Positions 17,277 through 24,889 of a DNA stretch of 64,000 nucleotides are shown in pieces. Numbering within the stretch: position 1 is the stretch's first letter; each line of letters begins with the position of its first letter. The translations under genes and the position numbers were made by a program. The stretch covers positions 663,674 to 727,673 of the forward strand of contig JAVKGX010000001.1 of the NCBI GenBank assembly GCA_031432545.1, in the 5' to 3' direction. The notes below the pieces were generated by a model. The model saw only the letters and a program-made list of their open reading frames with translations, did no database searches and was not told the DNA's origin. This DNA comes from Armatimonadota bacterium (lineage in GTDB: Bacteria; Sysuimicrobiota; Sysuimicrobiia; Sysuimicrobiales; Sysuimicrobiaceae).

Positions 17277-19670
17277 ATGCAGCCGACCACGCAGGACAAA
17301 CCGACGCTGTTCGAGCAGACCCTCCGCTACTTCGATGGCGACGAGCTGCGCGCGCGTGTGTTTTGTGACAAGTACGCGTTGCGCGATCTTGACGGGAACG
17401 TGGTCGAACGCACTCCCCCAGAGATGTGGGCCCGCGTCGCCCGAGAGATCGCTTCGGTCGAGCCCACCGACGCCGCGCGCGCGGAGTGGGAGGAGCGTTT
17501 CTACTGGCTGCTCAGCGACTTCCGGATGATCCCCGGCGGGCGCATCCTGTTCGCGGCGGGCAACCCACGGCGCGTGACCGCGGCGAACTGCTACGTCATC
17601 CCCATCCACGGCGACTCGCTGGAGGACATCTTCGAGTGGTGCAAGCAGGCCGCCCGCACGTACTCCTTCGGCGGCGGCGTCGGCGGGGACATCAGTGTGC
17701 TGCGACCCCGGGGTACGCCCGTCAACAACGCGGCGATCACCAGCACCGGCGCGGTTTCGTTCATGGAGCTGATGAGTACGACCACGGGCACGATCGGACA
17801 GGCGGGCCGTCGCGGTGCGCTGATGATTACGATCGCCAACGACCACCCCGACGTGCTGGAGTTCACCCGCGTCAAGCGCAACCTGGACAAGGTGCGGTAC
17901 GCGAACATCAGCGTGCGGGTCTTCGACGAGTTCATGCGGGCGGTCGAGCGCGACGGCGACTACGAGCTGCGGTACGAGACCGACAAGGTCCGCCTGCGCC
18001 GGACCATCCGGGCCCGCGACCTCTGGAAGGAGCTGATCGCCGGGGCCCGCGACCATGCCGAACCGGGCGTGATCTTCTGGGACACGATCAAGCGCTGGTC
18101 AACCTCCGAGTACAACGGCATGGGCGTCATCACGACGAATCCGTGCTCGGAAATCCCGCTGGAGCCGTACGGGAACTGCAACCTGTCCAACGTCAACCTG
18201 GCGCGGTTCGTGCTGGACGCGTTCACCGACCGTGCACGCGTGGACTGGCAGGACCTGGAGCGTGCGCTGCGCTACACGGTGCGCTTTCTGGACAACGTCC
18301 TCGACTACAACGCCGACAAGCACCCGCTTCCCGAGCAGCGTGAGGCCAGCCTGCGGAGCCGGCGCATCGGTGTCGGCTTCACCGGATTGGGCGATATGCT
18401 CGTCAAACTCGGGCTGCGCTACGACACGACGGCGGCGATCGAGTTCGCCGACACGATGTTCGAGCGCATCAAGAACATCGTGTACGACGAATCGGTCAAC
18501 CTGGCGGTGGAGAAGGGCACGTTTCCGGCCTTCGACCGCGACCGGCACCTGGAGGGTGCGTTCCTGCAGACGCTGCACCCCAAAGTGCTGGCCCGGATCC
18601 GGGAGTGCGGATTGCGCAACGTGGCGCTGCTCACCGTCCCGCCGGTGGGCAGCGGAGCGGCCCTGGCGGGGACGACGAGCGGCATCGAGCCCATCTTCGA
18701 CCTCAGCTACACGCGTCGGTCGGAGTCGCTGTCGCAGGGGGAGTTCCGGGTGTGGCATCCGCTGGTGCGGGAGTACATGGAGCGGTTCGGGCTCCAAGAC
18801 GACACCGAACTGCCCGAGACGTTCGTCACCGCCCACCGCATCCGTCCGGAGATGCGCGTCCGCATGCAGGCGGCGATCCAAAAGCACATCGACCACAGCA
18901 TCAGCAGCACCGTGAACCTGCCGGAGCACGCGACGCTGGAGGACGTCGAGCAGATCTACTTTTTGGCGTGGAAGCTGGGGTTGAAGGGAATCACCGTGTA
19001 CCGCGAGGGGAGTCGCGAGGGGGTCTTGATCACCGAAGCGAAGACGCAGCAGCAGTCGCAGGGTGCGATCTCTGTGCCCGCCGCCGAGCCGGCGCGTGGT
19101 GGGCTGACCACGCGCCCACGCCCCAAGGTCACGCAGGGTCGGACGGAGCGGATCGAGACCCCCCGCGGCCGTGCCTACGTCACGGTCAACGAGGACGAGT
19201 ACGGCCCGTGCGAGGTGTTCGTAGAGTCGCTCGACGTCGAGGCGGAGGCCATCGGGCGTCTGACCTCGGTGTGCCTGCGCAGCGGCGTAGACCCCCGCGA
19301 GGTCATCGAGCAGCTGTGGCGGGTGTCATCGCGCGAGGTGGCGCTGGACCGCACCGCCGACGGTACGGTTGTGCGCGTGAGCACCATCGCCCAGGCCGTG
19401 GCGCTGGCTCTGGGTCGAGCCCTGTATGGGGACGCCTTCCGGCCGGACAAGGAGTTCCCCCGCGCGCTCTCCCTGCCCCCGCCGCAGCCTCGGGCCCGCC
19501 AGGAACCCCTGCGCTTCCACGCAGGCCCACCCCCGGATGCGGCGGCCGGCAACGGCAAGGGTGAGGCCGAGGTGGCCTCCTTCGCGGGGGTGTGCCCGGA
19601 CTGCGGAGACACCTTGGCCTACCAGAACGGTTGCGCGACGTGCCGGTCGTGCGGCTACTCGCGCTGCTAG
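17277..19670 (+). CDS. nrdJ: Adenosylcobalamin-dependent ribonucleotide reductase (class II)
   Basis: Reduces ribonucleotides to deoxyribonucleotides using a B12-derived radical, without oxygen. The 797-residue protein has RVTAANCYVIP with the first redox cysteine, NPCSEIPLEPYGNCNLSN with the radical cysteine and glutamate, and the phosphate-binding TVPPVGSGAALAGTTSG segment, slightly different from the common TIAPTGS form. A TSCPD-like region (about 635-715) and a C-terminal zinc ribbon with CPDC, CATC and CGYSRC follow, the latter probably carrying the re-reducing thiols. RBS GGAGG is at 17264-17268. It is co-transcribed with nrdR; its stop shares CTAG with mutY. Confidence 0.95.
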   Translation: MQPTTQDKPTLFEQTLRYFDGDELRARVFCDKYALRDLDGNVVERTPPEMWARVAREIASVEPTDAARAEWEERFYWLLSDFRMIPGGRILFAAGNPRRVTAANCYVIPIHGDSLEDIFEWCKQAARTYSFGGGVGGDISVLRPRGTPVNNAAITSTGAVSFMELMSTTTGTIGQAGRRGALMITIANDHPDVLEFTRVKRNLDKVRYANISVRVFDEFMRAVERDGDYELRYETDKVRLRRTIRARDLWKELIAGARDHAEPGVIFWDTIKRWSTSEYNGMGVITTNPCSEIPLEPYGNCNLSNVNLARFVLDAFTDRARVDWQDLERALRYTVRFLDNVLDYNADKHPLPEQREASLRSRRIGVGFTGLGDMLVKLGLRYDTTAAIEFADTMFERIKNIVYDESVNLAVEKGTFPAFDRDRHLEGAFLQTLHPKVLARIRECGLRNVALLTVPPVGSGAALAGTTSGIEPIFDLSYTRRSESLSQGEFRVWHPLVREYMERFGLQDDTELPETFVTAHRIRPEMRVRMQAAIQKHIDHSISSTVNLPEHATLEDVEQIYFLAWKLGLKGITVYREGSREGVLITEAKTQQQSQGAISVPAAEPARGGLTTRPRPKVTQGRTERIETPRGRAYVTVNEDEYGPCEVFVESLDVEAEAIGRLTSVCLRSGVDPREVIEQLWRVSSREVALDRTADGTVVRVSTIAQAVALALGRALYGDAFRPDKEFPRALSLPPPQPRARQEPLRFHAGPPPDAAAGNGKGEAEVASFAGVCPDCGDTLAYQNGCATCRSCGYSRC

Positions 19671-20719
19671 ACGGAGGCCCGTAGCCCGGAGGCGGCCGCG
19701 TACGACCGAAGGATCTTCCGGTGCGCGGGCGGCATCGGCACGCCCGGCCGTTCCGGTCGCACCCACCGGAGGTGAGCAGCGGTACCCTCGGGGAAGTCTG
19801 CGGTCACCGCGACGGCGCGGCAGACGGCAGAAAAATGCGTGAACGCGTGTCCGACTTCCGTCTGGAAGCGCCCCTGGCGGCGCATCCGCCCACCCAGGTC
19901 CCTGGATAGGCCGGACCGCGCGTCGCGCCAAGACCGGGCTTCAACGAACGGCAGGGTCCACAGGCCGCCCCAGATGCCCCTTGGGGGCCGGCGCACCAGC
20001 AGCACCCGCCCACGGCGGTCCGTGATCACCGCCGCTACGAAGCGGCGGGTGGGCCGAACGTGCCGCCGGCGCCGCACCGGCACGCGGTCCTGGATGCCGG
20101 CGGCGCGGGCCGCGCAGAAACGGCAGACGGGGCAGTCTTCGCAGCGTGGCCTCCTGGGGACGCAGATCGTCGAGCCCAGATCCATCAGTGCCTGGTTAAG
20201 CTCGGCGGCGCGGCCCCGCGGAAGCAAGCTGCGGAACCTCCGCGCGATCTCGAACCGGGCGCGGCGGTCGTCCAGCGCCAGCCGGATTCCGAACAGCCGC
20301 GCTCCGACGCGGAGCAGATTGCCGTCCAGCGCCACGCATTCTTCGCCCCCGACGATGCTGGCGATGGCTGCAGCCGTGTACGGACCCACCCCTGGCAGAC
20401 GCTGCCAGCCGGAGGCGTCGGAGGGAAACCCCTCGCGAACCACCTGCCGGGCCGCCGCGTGGAGGTTGCGAGCGCGCGCGTAATATCCCAGTCCTTGCCA
20501 GCACCTTAAGACCTCGTCCAGCCGCGCCACCGCCAGGGCCTGCACGGTCGGAAACGCCCTCAGGAAGCGGCGATAGTAGGAGACCGCGACGGCAGCCCGC
20601 GTCTGCTGCAGCATCACCTCCGAGACCCAGACGGCGTACGGGTCTTGCCTCCTGCGCCACGGCAGGTCCCGCGCACGGACACCCCACCAGTCCAGCAGGG
20701 TACGGCTGAAGGCGCGCAC
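19667..20719 (-). CDS. mutY: A/G-specific adenine DNA glycosylase MutY
   Basis: Base-excision repair enzyme removing adenine opposite 8-oxoguanine. The 350-residue protein has the N-terminal helix-hairpin-helix glycosylase core (SEVMLQQTR with the catalytic glutamate, LPGVGPYTAAAIAS, VALDGNLLRV with the catalytic aspartate), a 4Fe-4S loop with C-x6-C-x2-C-x5-C spacing (CVPRRPRCEDCPVCRFC) and a C-terminal NUDIX-like domain (RGIWGGLWTLPF) that recognises 8-oxoguanine. It is convergent with nrdJ, the two stops overlapping in one CTAG. Confidence 0.95.
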   Translation of the reverse strand: MRAFSRTLLDWWGVRARDLPWRRRQDPYAVWVSEVMLQQTRAAVAVSYYRRFLRAFPTVQALAVARLDEVLRCWQGLGYYARARNLHAAARQVVREGFPSDASGWQRLPGVGPYTAAAIASIVGGEECVALDGNLLRVGARLFGIRLALDDRRARFEIARRFRSLLPRGRAAELNQALMDLGSTICVPRRPRCEDCPVCRFCAARAAGIQDRVPVRRRRHVRPTRRFVAAVITDRRGRVLLVRRPPRGIWGGLWTLPFVEARSWRDARSGLSRDLGGRMRRQGRFQTEVGHAFTHFSAVCRAVAVTADFPEGTAAHLRWVRPERPGVPMPPAHRKILRSYAAASGLRASV

Positions 20720-20854
20720 GGACTCATTGTCGCATTCTGCGAACCCGTTCGCAGGGGCGGGTGTGGAGTCGGCGTAGCGCAGATTTCCCGCTGCGGCGTC
20801 GACCCGGACGGGATACTAATGTGGCGGTCCACGCAGACTTCAGGAGGTGGTTGG

Positions 20855-21130
20855 ATGGGCACCAAGCACGCCGCACTCGCGATCCTCGTCGCGCTCTCGC
20901 TCGCCGTGCTGCTCGGTCCGGCGGCGATGGCCCAGCAAACACCCGCACCGCCAGACGCTCCAAGCCCCCCGGGGCCTCCCGGCCCTCCCGATCCCCCCGG
21001 ACCGCCCGGCCAGACCGTCTTTGGGATGGACCAGACCACGGCGATCGTCATCGGCCTGATCATCGTCCTGGTCGTGATCGTGGCGATTGTCGCAGTGGCG
21101 CGCGGCGGCGGGGAGCGGGGCGGCAACTGA
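20855..21130 (+). CDS. Small membrane protein with proline-glycine-rich linker
   Basis: No recognised family. The 91-residue product starts with a signal-like hydrophobic stretch ending AMAQQ (about 7-27), continues with a proline-rich stretch containing repeated PGPP and PPG units (about 29-53), then a strong membrane helix (TTAIVIGLIIVLVVIVAIVA) and a short GGGERGGN tail. It therefore probably has a short external, polyproline or collagen-like segment anchored in the membrane. AGGAGGT at 20842-20848 fixes the ATG. A GATACT box at 20812-20817 could be a -10. It is followed by a YeaQ/GlsB-type gene. Confidence 0.7.
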   Translation: MGTKHAALAILVALSLAVLLGPAAMAQQTPAPPDAPSPPGPPGPPDPPGPPGQTVFGMDQTTAIVIGLIIVLVVIVAIVAVARGGGERGGN

Positions 21131-21209
21131 TCGGTCGCTTGCAGGGGGGCTGCCCGCCCCGGCGAACCGTACTGCAGGCCCCCGCAAATTCGGGACAGGG
21201 AGGAACCCT

Positions 21210-21464
21210 ATGGGTGCCATTGTGTGGTGGATTGTGGTCGGACTGGTCGCCGGCCTGCTGGCCCGCTGGATCTTTCCGGGCCCTCGTGAGCCCAACGGGA
21301 TCGTCATGACCATCGTGCTCGGGATCGTCGGGGCGGTGGTCGGTGGCTGGCTGTTCACGGCCCTGGGCGTCGGTGCAGGGGGGTTCGTGGGTTCGGTGGT
21401 CGTCGCGACCGTCGGTGCTTTGATCGTGCTCTGGCTGTACAACCTCGCGGTACGGCGGGCCTAG
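21210..21464 (+). CDS. GlsB/YeaQ/YmgE family membrane protein
   Basis: The 84-residue protein has three predicted membrane helices with the family pattern WWIVVGLVAGLLARWI, then GIVMTIVLGIVGAVVGGWL, then GGFVGSVVVATVGALIVL. These small proteins are often induced by envelope or general stress; the molecular role is not established. GGAGG at 21199-21203 precedes the ATG. It lies 79 bases after another small membrane protein and before an inverted repeat and a DNA-binding protein gene, suggesting a small stress-related group. Confidence 0.85.
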   Translation: MGAIVWWIVVGLVAGLLARWIFPGPREPNGIVMTIVLGIVGAVVGGWLFTALGVGAGGFVGSVVVATVGALIVLWLYNLAVRRA

Positions 21465-21485
21465 CGCAAAAACCCATCGACTGCC

Positions 21486-21501
21486 GTTCCATTCATGGAA
21501 C
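21486..21501. promoter_or_regulatory. 16-bp palindrome GTTCCATTCATGGAAC
   Basis: Seven-base arms GTTCCAT and ATGGAAC surround a two-base centre. The element lies 21 bases after the GlsB-type gene and about 30 bases upstream of the -35 box of the XRE-family gene. There is no T-run, so a terminator is less likely than an operator. An XRE protein binding its own upstream region is a reasonable inference, unproven here. Confidence 0.45.
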
Positions 21502-21530
21502 ACGAGGACCTGAGTACGCCCCATTTCCGA

Positions 21531-21559
21531 CAGACAGATCGCGCCCATTCTGCTAGAAT
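21531..21559 (+). promoter_or_regulatory. Predicted promoter of the XRE-family gene
   Basis: CAGACA (21531-21536) and TAGAAT (21554-21559) are separated by 17 bases, a good vegetative sigma promoter. Transcription would start about 12 bases before the ATG at 21578, leaving a very short leader with only a weak ribosome binding site. Confidence 0.5.
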
Positions 21560-21577
21560 GACCTTGGGTGTTGCAGG

Positions 21578-22024
21578 ATGGGAACGCAGGCAGATGATCG
21601 GCAGCGGGAGGGGGCCAGGGCCTTCGGGAACTACATCCGATCCCTGCGGCGCAACTTCTACGGCCGCGGTAGGGGCATGAGCCTGAGGCAGCTCAGCGTG
21701 GAGACCGGAATCCCCCCCAGCGTGCTGTCGCGCGGCGAGCGCGGTCTGCAGGACCTCCGACGGCCCGCCTACATCGAACGGCTCGCCGCAGCACTGCGCG
21801 TGCCGCCCATCGTGATGAAGCGGGTGGGTTCGCTGGTCACGCACGAGGACGTCGCCTACTTCCGCGTGCATCGTGCCGCGCGGGCTACGACGGCGCTGTG
21901 GGCGCGCGTGCAGGCGGGTATGGAACGGTTGCGCCAGGCGCCGCCGGAGACGTTGGAAGCGCTGGCCACGTACATCGAGTTTCTGGCAAGCCGCCTGTCG
22001 CGTTCGGAGAGCAAGACCGGATAG
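21578..22024 (+). CDS. XRE-family helix-turn-helix protein
   Basis: Predicted DNA-binding regulator of 148 residues. The helix-turn-helix lies at about 34-78: SLRQLSVETGIPPSVLSRGE, then a second helical part ending LAAALRVPP, the Cro/C1 fold. The C-terminal half is helical with no recognised ligand domain. The start has little Shine-Dalgarno sequence and lies close to the predicted transcription start. The upstream palindrome at 21486-21501 is a candidate operator. A ferredoxin gene follows 35 bases downstream in the same direction; whether it is a target is unknown. Confidence 0.75.
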   Translation: MGTQADDRQREGARAFGNYIRSLRRNFYGRGRGMSLRQLSVETGIPPSVLSRGERGLQDLRRPAYIERLAAALRVPPIVMKRVGSLVTHEDVAYFRVHRAARATTALWARVQAGMERLRQAPPETLEALATYIEFLASRLSRSESKTG

Positions 22025-22059
22025 CCGGATCGAGAGTCCACAACCTCGGGAGGGACGCG

Positions 22060-22353
22060 ATGACCTACGTGATCACGGAACCGTGCATCGGCACCAAGGA
22101 CCGGGCCTGCGTCGAGGTGTGCCCCGTGGACTGCATCCACCCGCGGGCCGAGAACGACCAAGGCGAGATCATGCTGTACATCAACCCCGACGAGTGCATC
22201 GACTGCGGGGCCTGCGAGCCGGTGTGCCCGGTGACGGCGATCTTCGCGGAGAACGACGTACCCGAGCAGTGGAAGGAGTATACGGAGATGAACGCCGACT
22301 ACTTCAGGCTCAGCAAGGAGGAGTTCGCAGAAAAGTGGGGCCGCGAACCGTGA
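22060..22353 (+). CDS. fdxA: 7Fe-type ferredoxin (FdxA-like)
   Basis: Small cytoplasmic electron carrier of 97 residues. The sequence follows the 3Fe-4S/4Fe-4S ferredoxins of mycobacteria and Thermus: MTYVITEPCIGTKDRACVEV with the first cluster cysteines, CPVDCIHP, then DECIDCGACEPVCPVTAI for the 4Fe-4S cluster. The C-terminal VPEQWKEYTEMNADYF extension is also typical. GGGAGGG at 22048-22054 supports the ATG. A hairpin terminator follows at 22406-22434. Redox partners cannot be deduced from the neighbours. Confidence 0.92.
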   Translation: MTYVITEPCIGTKDRACVEVCPVDCIHPRAENDQGEIMLYINPDECIDCGACEPVCPVTAIFAENDVPEQWKEYTEMNADYFRLSKEEFAEKWGREP

Positions 22354-22405
22354 CGGAAACTCCTTGCGCCCCGCTGAGGCTTCCGCTACGCTGATTGTCG
22401 GAGTC

Positions 22406-22434
22406 CGGGAGAGCCCACCAGCTCTCCCGTTCTC
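22406..22434 (+). terminator. Intrinsic terminator after the ferredoxin gene
   Basis: CGGGAGAGC (22406-22414) pairs perfectly with GCTCTCCCG (22421-22429) around the loop CCACCA and is followed by TTCTC. The T-run is short but the nine-base GC-rich stem is strong. Confidence 0.65.
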
Positions 22435-22485
22435 GTGTCCGAAAGACGGGCTCGCAACGAGCCGACCCGTGCGGAGGGGGATACC

Positions 22486-23430
22486 GTGAAGGCAATGCGT
22501 GTGCTGTTGATCGCCCTCGTGCTCGTCCTTTCGCTGGGGCTGGCTGCAGGGGGCCAGGCCCGGCGCAAGCTCGTGCTCGCATTCGTCCCGTCGCTGGACG
22601 CGCAGGCGGTGCTCGCCAGTGGCAAGACGTTGGAGCGCATGCTCGCGGTGGCCACCGGCTATGAGTTCGAGGCAACGGTGCCTACCTCGTACGCGGCGAC
22701 GATCGAGGCGATGTGCGCCGGTCGCGCAGACATCGCGTTCTTGGCGCCGCTGTCTTATGTCCTGGCGCGCCAGCGCTGCGGCGCGGAGGTGAAGTTGATC
22801 TCGATCCGGTTCAACCAGCCCCACTACGGCGCCCAGATCCTCGTGGGTGCCGACACCGGAATCCGCCGTCTGGCGGACCTGCGCGGCAAGCGTTTCGCGT
22901 ACAGCGACCCGGCTTCGACGTCCGGATACCTTTACCCGGCGGTCCACATTAAGAACGCCGGATTCGATCCCAACCGGTTCTTCAGCCAGACGGTGTTCGC
23001 GGGTGGCCACGACAAGGTCGTGCTCGCCATCTACCAGGGCCAGGTCGACGGCGGGGCGACGTTCGGAGACGAGTTCGGCAGCGATGCCCGCGACCGCGTG
23101 GTCCGTCAGTTCCCCGACGTCAAGCAGAAGGTCGTCGTGCTGGAGTACGTCAAGCCGTACATCCCCAACGACACGGTTTCGTTCCGCCGAGGTCTGGATC
23201 CGGAGGTCGTCGACCGCGTGACCAAGGCGATGTTCCGCATCGCGCAGACTTCGTCCGGCAAGCAGGCCATCCACGACCTGTACCAGCATGACGGATACGC
23301 GACCTATGAGGACCTCGTGACGAAGTACGGGGTGGACCGGCGTCGCTTCCCGGACCTGGACTCGTACTTCAACCCCATTCGGGACGCGGTCCGCACGCTG
23401 GGGATAGACCTGGGCAGACTCGTTCGGTAG
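22486..23430 (+). CDS. PhnD-like phosphate/phosphonate substrate-binding protein
   Basis: Periplasmic-type binding protein of the PhnD/PtxB family, 314 residues. An N-terminal signal peptide (VLLIALVLVLSLGLAAGG) precedes the mature domain beginning KLVLAFVPSLDAQAVLASGK; family motifs include TSYAATIEAMCAGRADIAFL, GKRFAYSDPASTSGYLYP and VFAGGHDKVVLAIYQGQVD. The GTG at 22486 is preferred because GGAGG lies eight bases upstream and the signal peptide then has normal length. No ATPase or permease of a Phn transporter is next to it, so it is either an orphan sharing a distant transporter or a ligand sensor. A terminator follows. Confidence 0.88.
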   Translation: MKAMRVLLIALVLVLSLGLAAGGQARRKLVLAFVPSLDAQAVLASGKTLERMLAVATGYEFEATVPTSYAATIEAMCAGRADIAFLAPLSYVLARQRCGAEVKLISIRFNQPHYGAQILVGADTGIRRLADLRGKRFAYSDPASTSGYLYPAVHIKNAGFDPNRFFSQTVFAGGHDKVVLAIYQGQVDGGATFGDEFGSDARDRVVRQFPDVKQKVVVLEYVKPYIPNDTVSFRRGLDPEVVDRVTKAMFRIAQTSSGKQAIHDLYQHDGYATYEDLVTKYGVDRRRFPDLDSYFNPIRDAVRTLGIDLGRLVR

Positions 23431-23460
23431 GCGCCGGCGGTCTGGCTGGAGGTCTTTGAG

Positions 23461-23493
23461 GAGGAGGGCGCCGCCCGCCCTCCTCTTCGTTTG
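23461..23493 (+). terminator. Intrinsic terminator after the PhnD-like gene
   Basis: GAGGAGGGCG (23461-23470) pairs perfectly with CGCCCTCCTC (23476-23485) around a five-base loop and is followed by TTCGTTT. The stem ends 20 bases before the radA start. Confidence 0.75.
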
Positions 23494-23505
23494 GCGGAGA
23501 TTGGG

Positions 23506-24864
23506 ATGAAGATTCGCTACATCTGTCAGGCGTGCGGCTACGAGTCGCCGAAGTGGCTGGGGCGCTGTCCGGGCTGCGACGGCTGGAACACCTTCGCGGA
23601 GGAGGCCGCCGTGCGCACGAGGGCCGTCGGCCGGACCGCCCGGCCGGTGCCGATTTTGGAGGTCGAACCCCTGCCCTACGAACGCTTGCCGACCGGCATC
23701 GGCGAGTTGGATCGCGTCCTGGGCGGGGGGATCGTGCCCGCGTCGATGGTGCTGGTCGGCGGCGAGCCGGGGGCCGGCAAGAGCACTTTGATGCTGCAGG
23801 CCTCAGACCGTCTGGCGTCGGCCGGCCACACCGTGCTGTACGTGGCCGGCGAGGAGTCGCCACAGCAAACCAGGATGCGTGCAGAGCGGATCGGCGCCAC
23901 CTCGCCGCGGATCTACGTGGTCGCCGAAACGGACCTGGGGGCGGTGCTGGAGGCGGCGCGTCGGCTGCGGCCGGCGGTGATGGTCGTCGACAGCATCCAG
24001 ACCGTGTACCTGCCCGATGTCCCGAGTTCGCCGGGCAGCGTCGGGCAGGTGCGGGAGTGTGCCGCGGCGCTGCTCAGGCTGTCTAAGGCTGAGGGCATCG
24101 CCGCCTTCGTGGTCGGCCACGTCACCAAGGAGGGGGCGATCGCCGGACCGCGCGTGTTGGAGCACATCGTGGACACCGTCCTGTACTTCGAGGGCGAGCG
24201 CCACCAGGCGTACCGCGTGCTGCGGGCGATCAAGAACCGGTTCGGTTCGACGAACGAAATCGGCGTCTTCGAGATGCAGGGCACGGGGCTGCGGGAGGTC
24301 CCCAATCCATCGGCGGCGTTTGTGACCCCACGGCCCGAGGGGGCGTCGGGGGCCGCCGTCGTCTGTGCGATCGAGGGTACGCGGCCGCTGCTGGTCGAGG
24401 TCCAGGCCCTGGTGGCACCCACCCCGTTCGGGACGCCGCGTCGGACGACCGCCGGGTTGGACTACAACCGCCTGCTGCTCCTGCTGGCCGTCCTCGAGCG
24501 CCACGCGGGGCTGGCGATCGGTCAGGCGGACGTGTACGTGAACGCGGTGGGGGGTGTGCGCATCGCCGACCCCGCCGCCGACCTCGGCGTCGCCCTGGCC
24601 GTCGCCTCGTCCTTGCGCGATCGCGCCCTCGACCCGCAGGCGCTGTTCTGCGGGGAGGTGGGGCTGTCGGGCGAAGTGCGCGCGGTGCCGCAGATCGCGC
24701 GCCGTCTCGCCGAGGGATCCAAGTTGGGATTCCGGATGGCCCTGGTCCCCGAGTCCAGCCTGCCGGTCCCCGGTGCGGGCACGCTGCGGATCGTGGGTGT
24801 GCAGACGATCGCGCAAGCCCTTGACCTCGCGCCGTGGCGACCGCCGGCGGGGGAGCCTTTCTGA
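23506..24864 (+). CDS. radA: DNA repair protein RadA
   Basis: RecA-related, DnaB-like ATPase that promotes branch migration in recombination. The 452-residue protein has the N-terminal zinc finger (CQACGYESPKWLGRCPGC), Walker A GGEPGAGKSTLML, Walker B VMVVDSIQTVY, the diagnostic KNRFG motif in AIKNRFGSTNEIGVFEM, and a C-terminal Lon-protease-like domain with AVGGVRIADPAADLGVALA. The ATG at 23506 has GGAG seven bases upstream; a TTG 15 bases earlier is less likely. Together with the next gene it reproduces the radA-yacL order of Bacillus. Confidence 0.96.
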   Translation: MKIRYICQACGYESPKWLGRCPGCDGWNTFAEEAAVRTRAVGRTARPVPILEVEPLPYERLPTGIGELDRVLGGGIVPASMVLVGGEPGAGKSTLMLQASDRLASAGHTVLYVAGEESPQQTRMRAERIGATSPRIYVVAETDLGAVLEAARRLRPAVMVVDSIQTVYLPDVPSSPGSVGQVRECAAALLRLSKAEGIAAFVVGHVTKEGAIAGPRVLEHIVDTVLYFEGERHQAYRVLRAIKNRFGSTNEIGVFEMQGTGLREVPNPSAAFVTPRPEGASGAAVVCAIEGTRPLLVEVQALVAPTPFGTPRRTTAGLDYNRLLLLLAVLERHAGLAIGQADVYVNAVGGVRIADPAADLGVALAVASSLRDRALDPQALFCGEVGLSGEVRAVPQIARRLAEGSKLGFRMALVPESSLPVPGAGTLRIVGVQTIAQALDLAPWRPPAGEPF

Positions 24865-24871
24865 GTACTGT

Positions 24872-24880
24872 TGCTATACT
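24872..24880 (+). promoter_or_regulatory. Extended -10 promoter for the PIN/TRAM gene
   Basis: TGC followed by TATACT (24875-24880) forms an extended -10 element in the 25-base gap between radA and the next gene. No clear -35 is visible, which is acceptable for extended -10 promoters. The transcript would have almost no leader before the ATG at 24890. Confidence 0.45.
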
Positions 24881-24889
24881 GTCCACGAA

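Noticed and set aside
20929..21010. CCCGGCC/CCTCCC-rich tract as a tandem DNA repeat or CRISPR-like element
   Set aside because: The repetition follows codons for Pro and Gly in a single reading frame; unit lengths are irregular and there are no spacers. No CRISPR array is present in the window.
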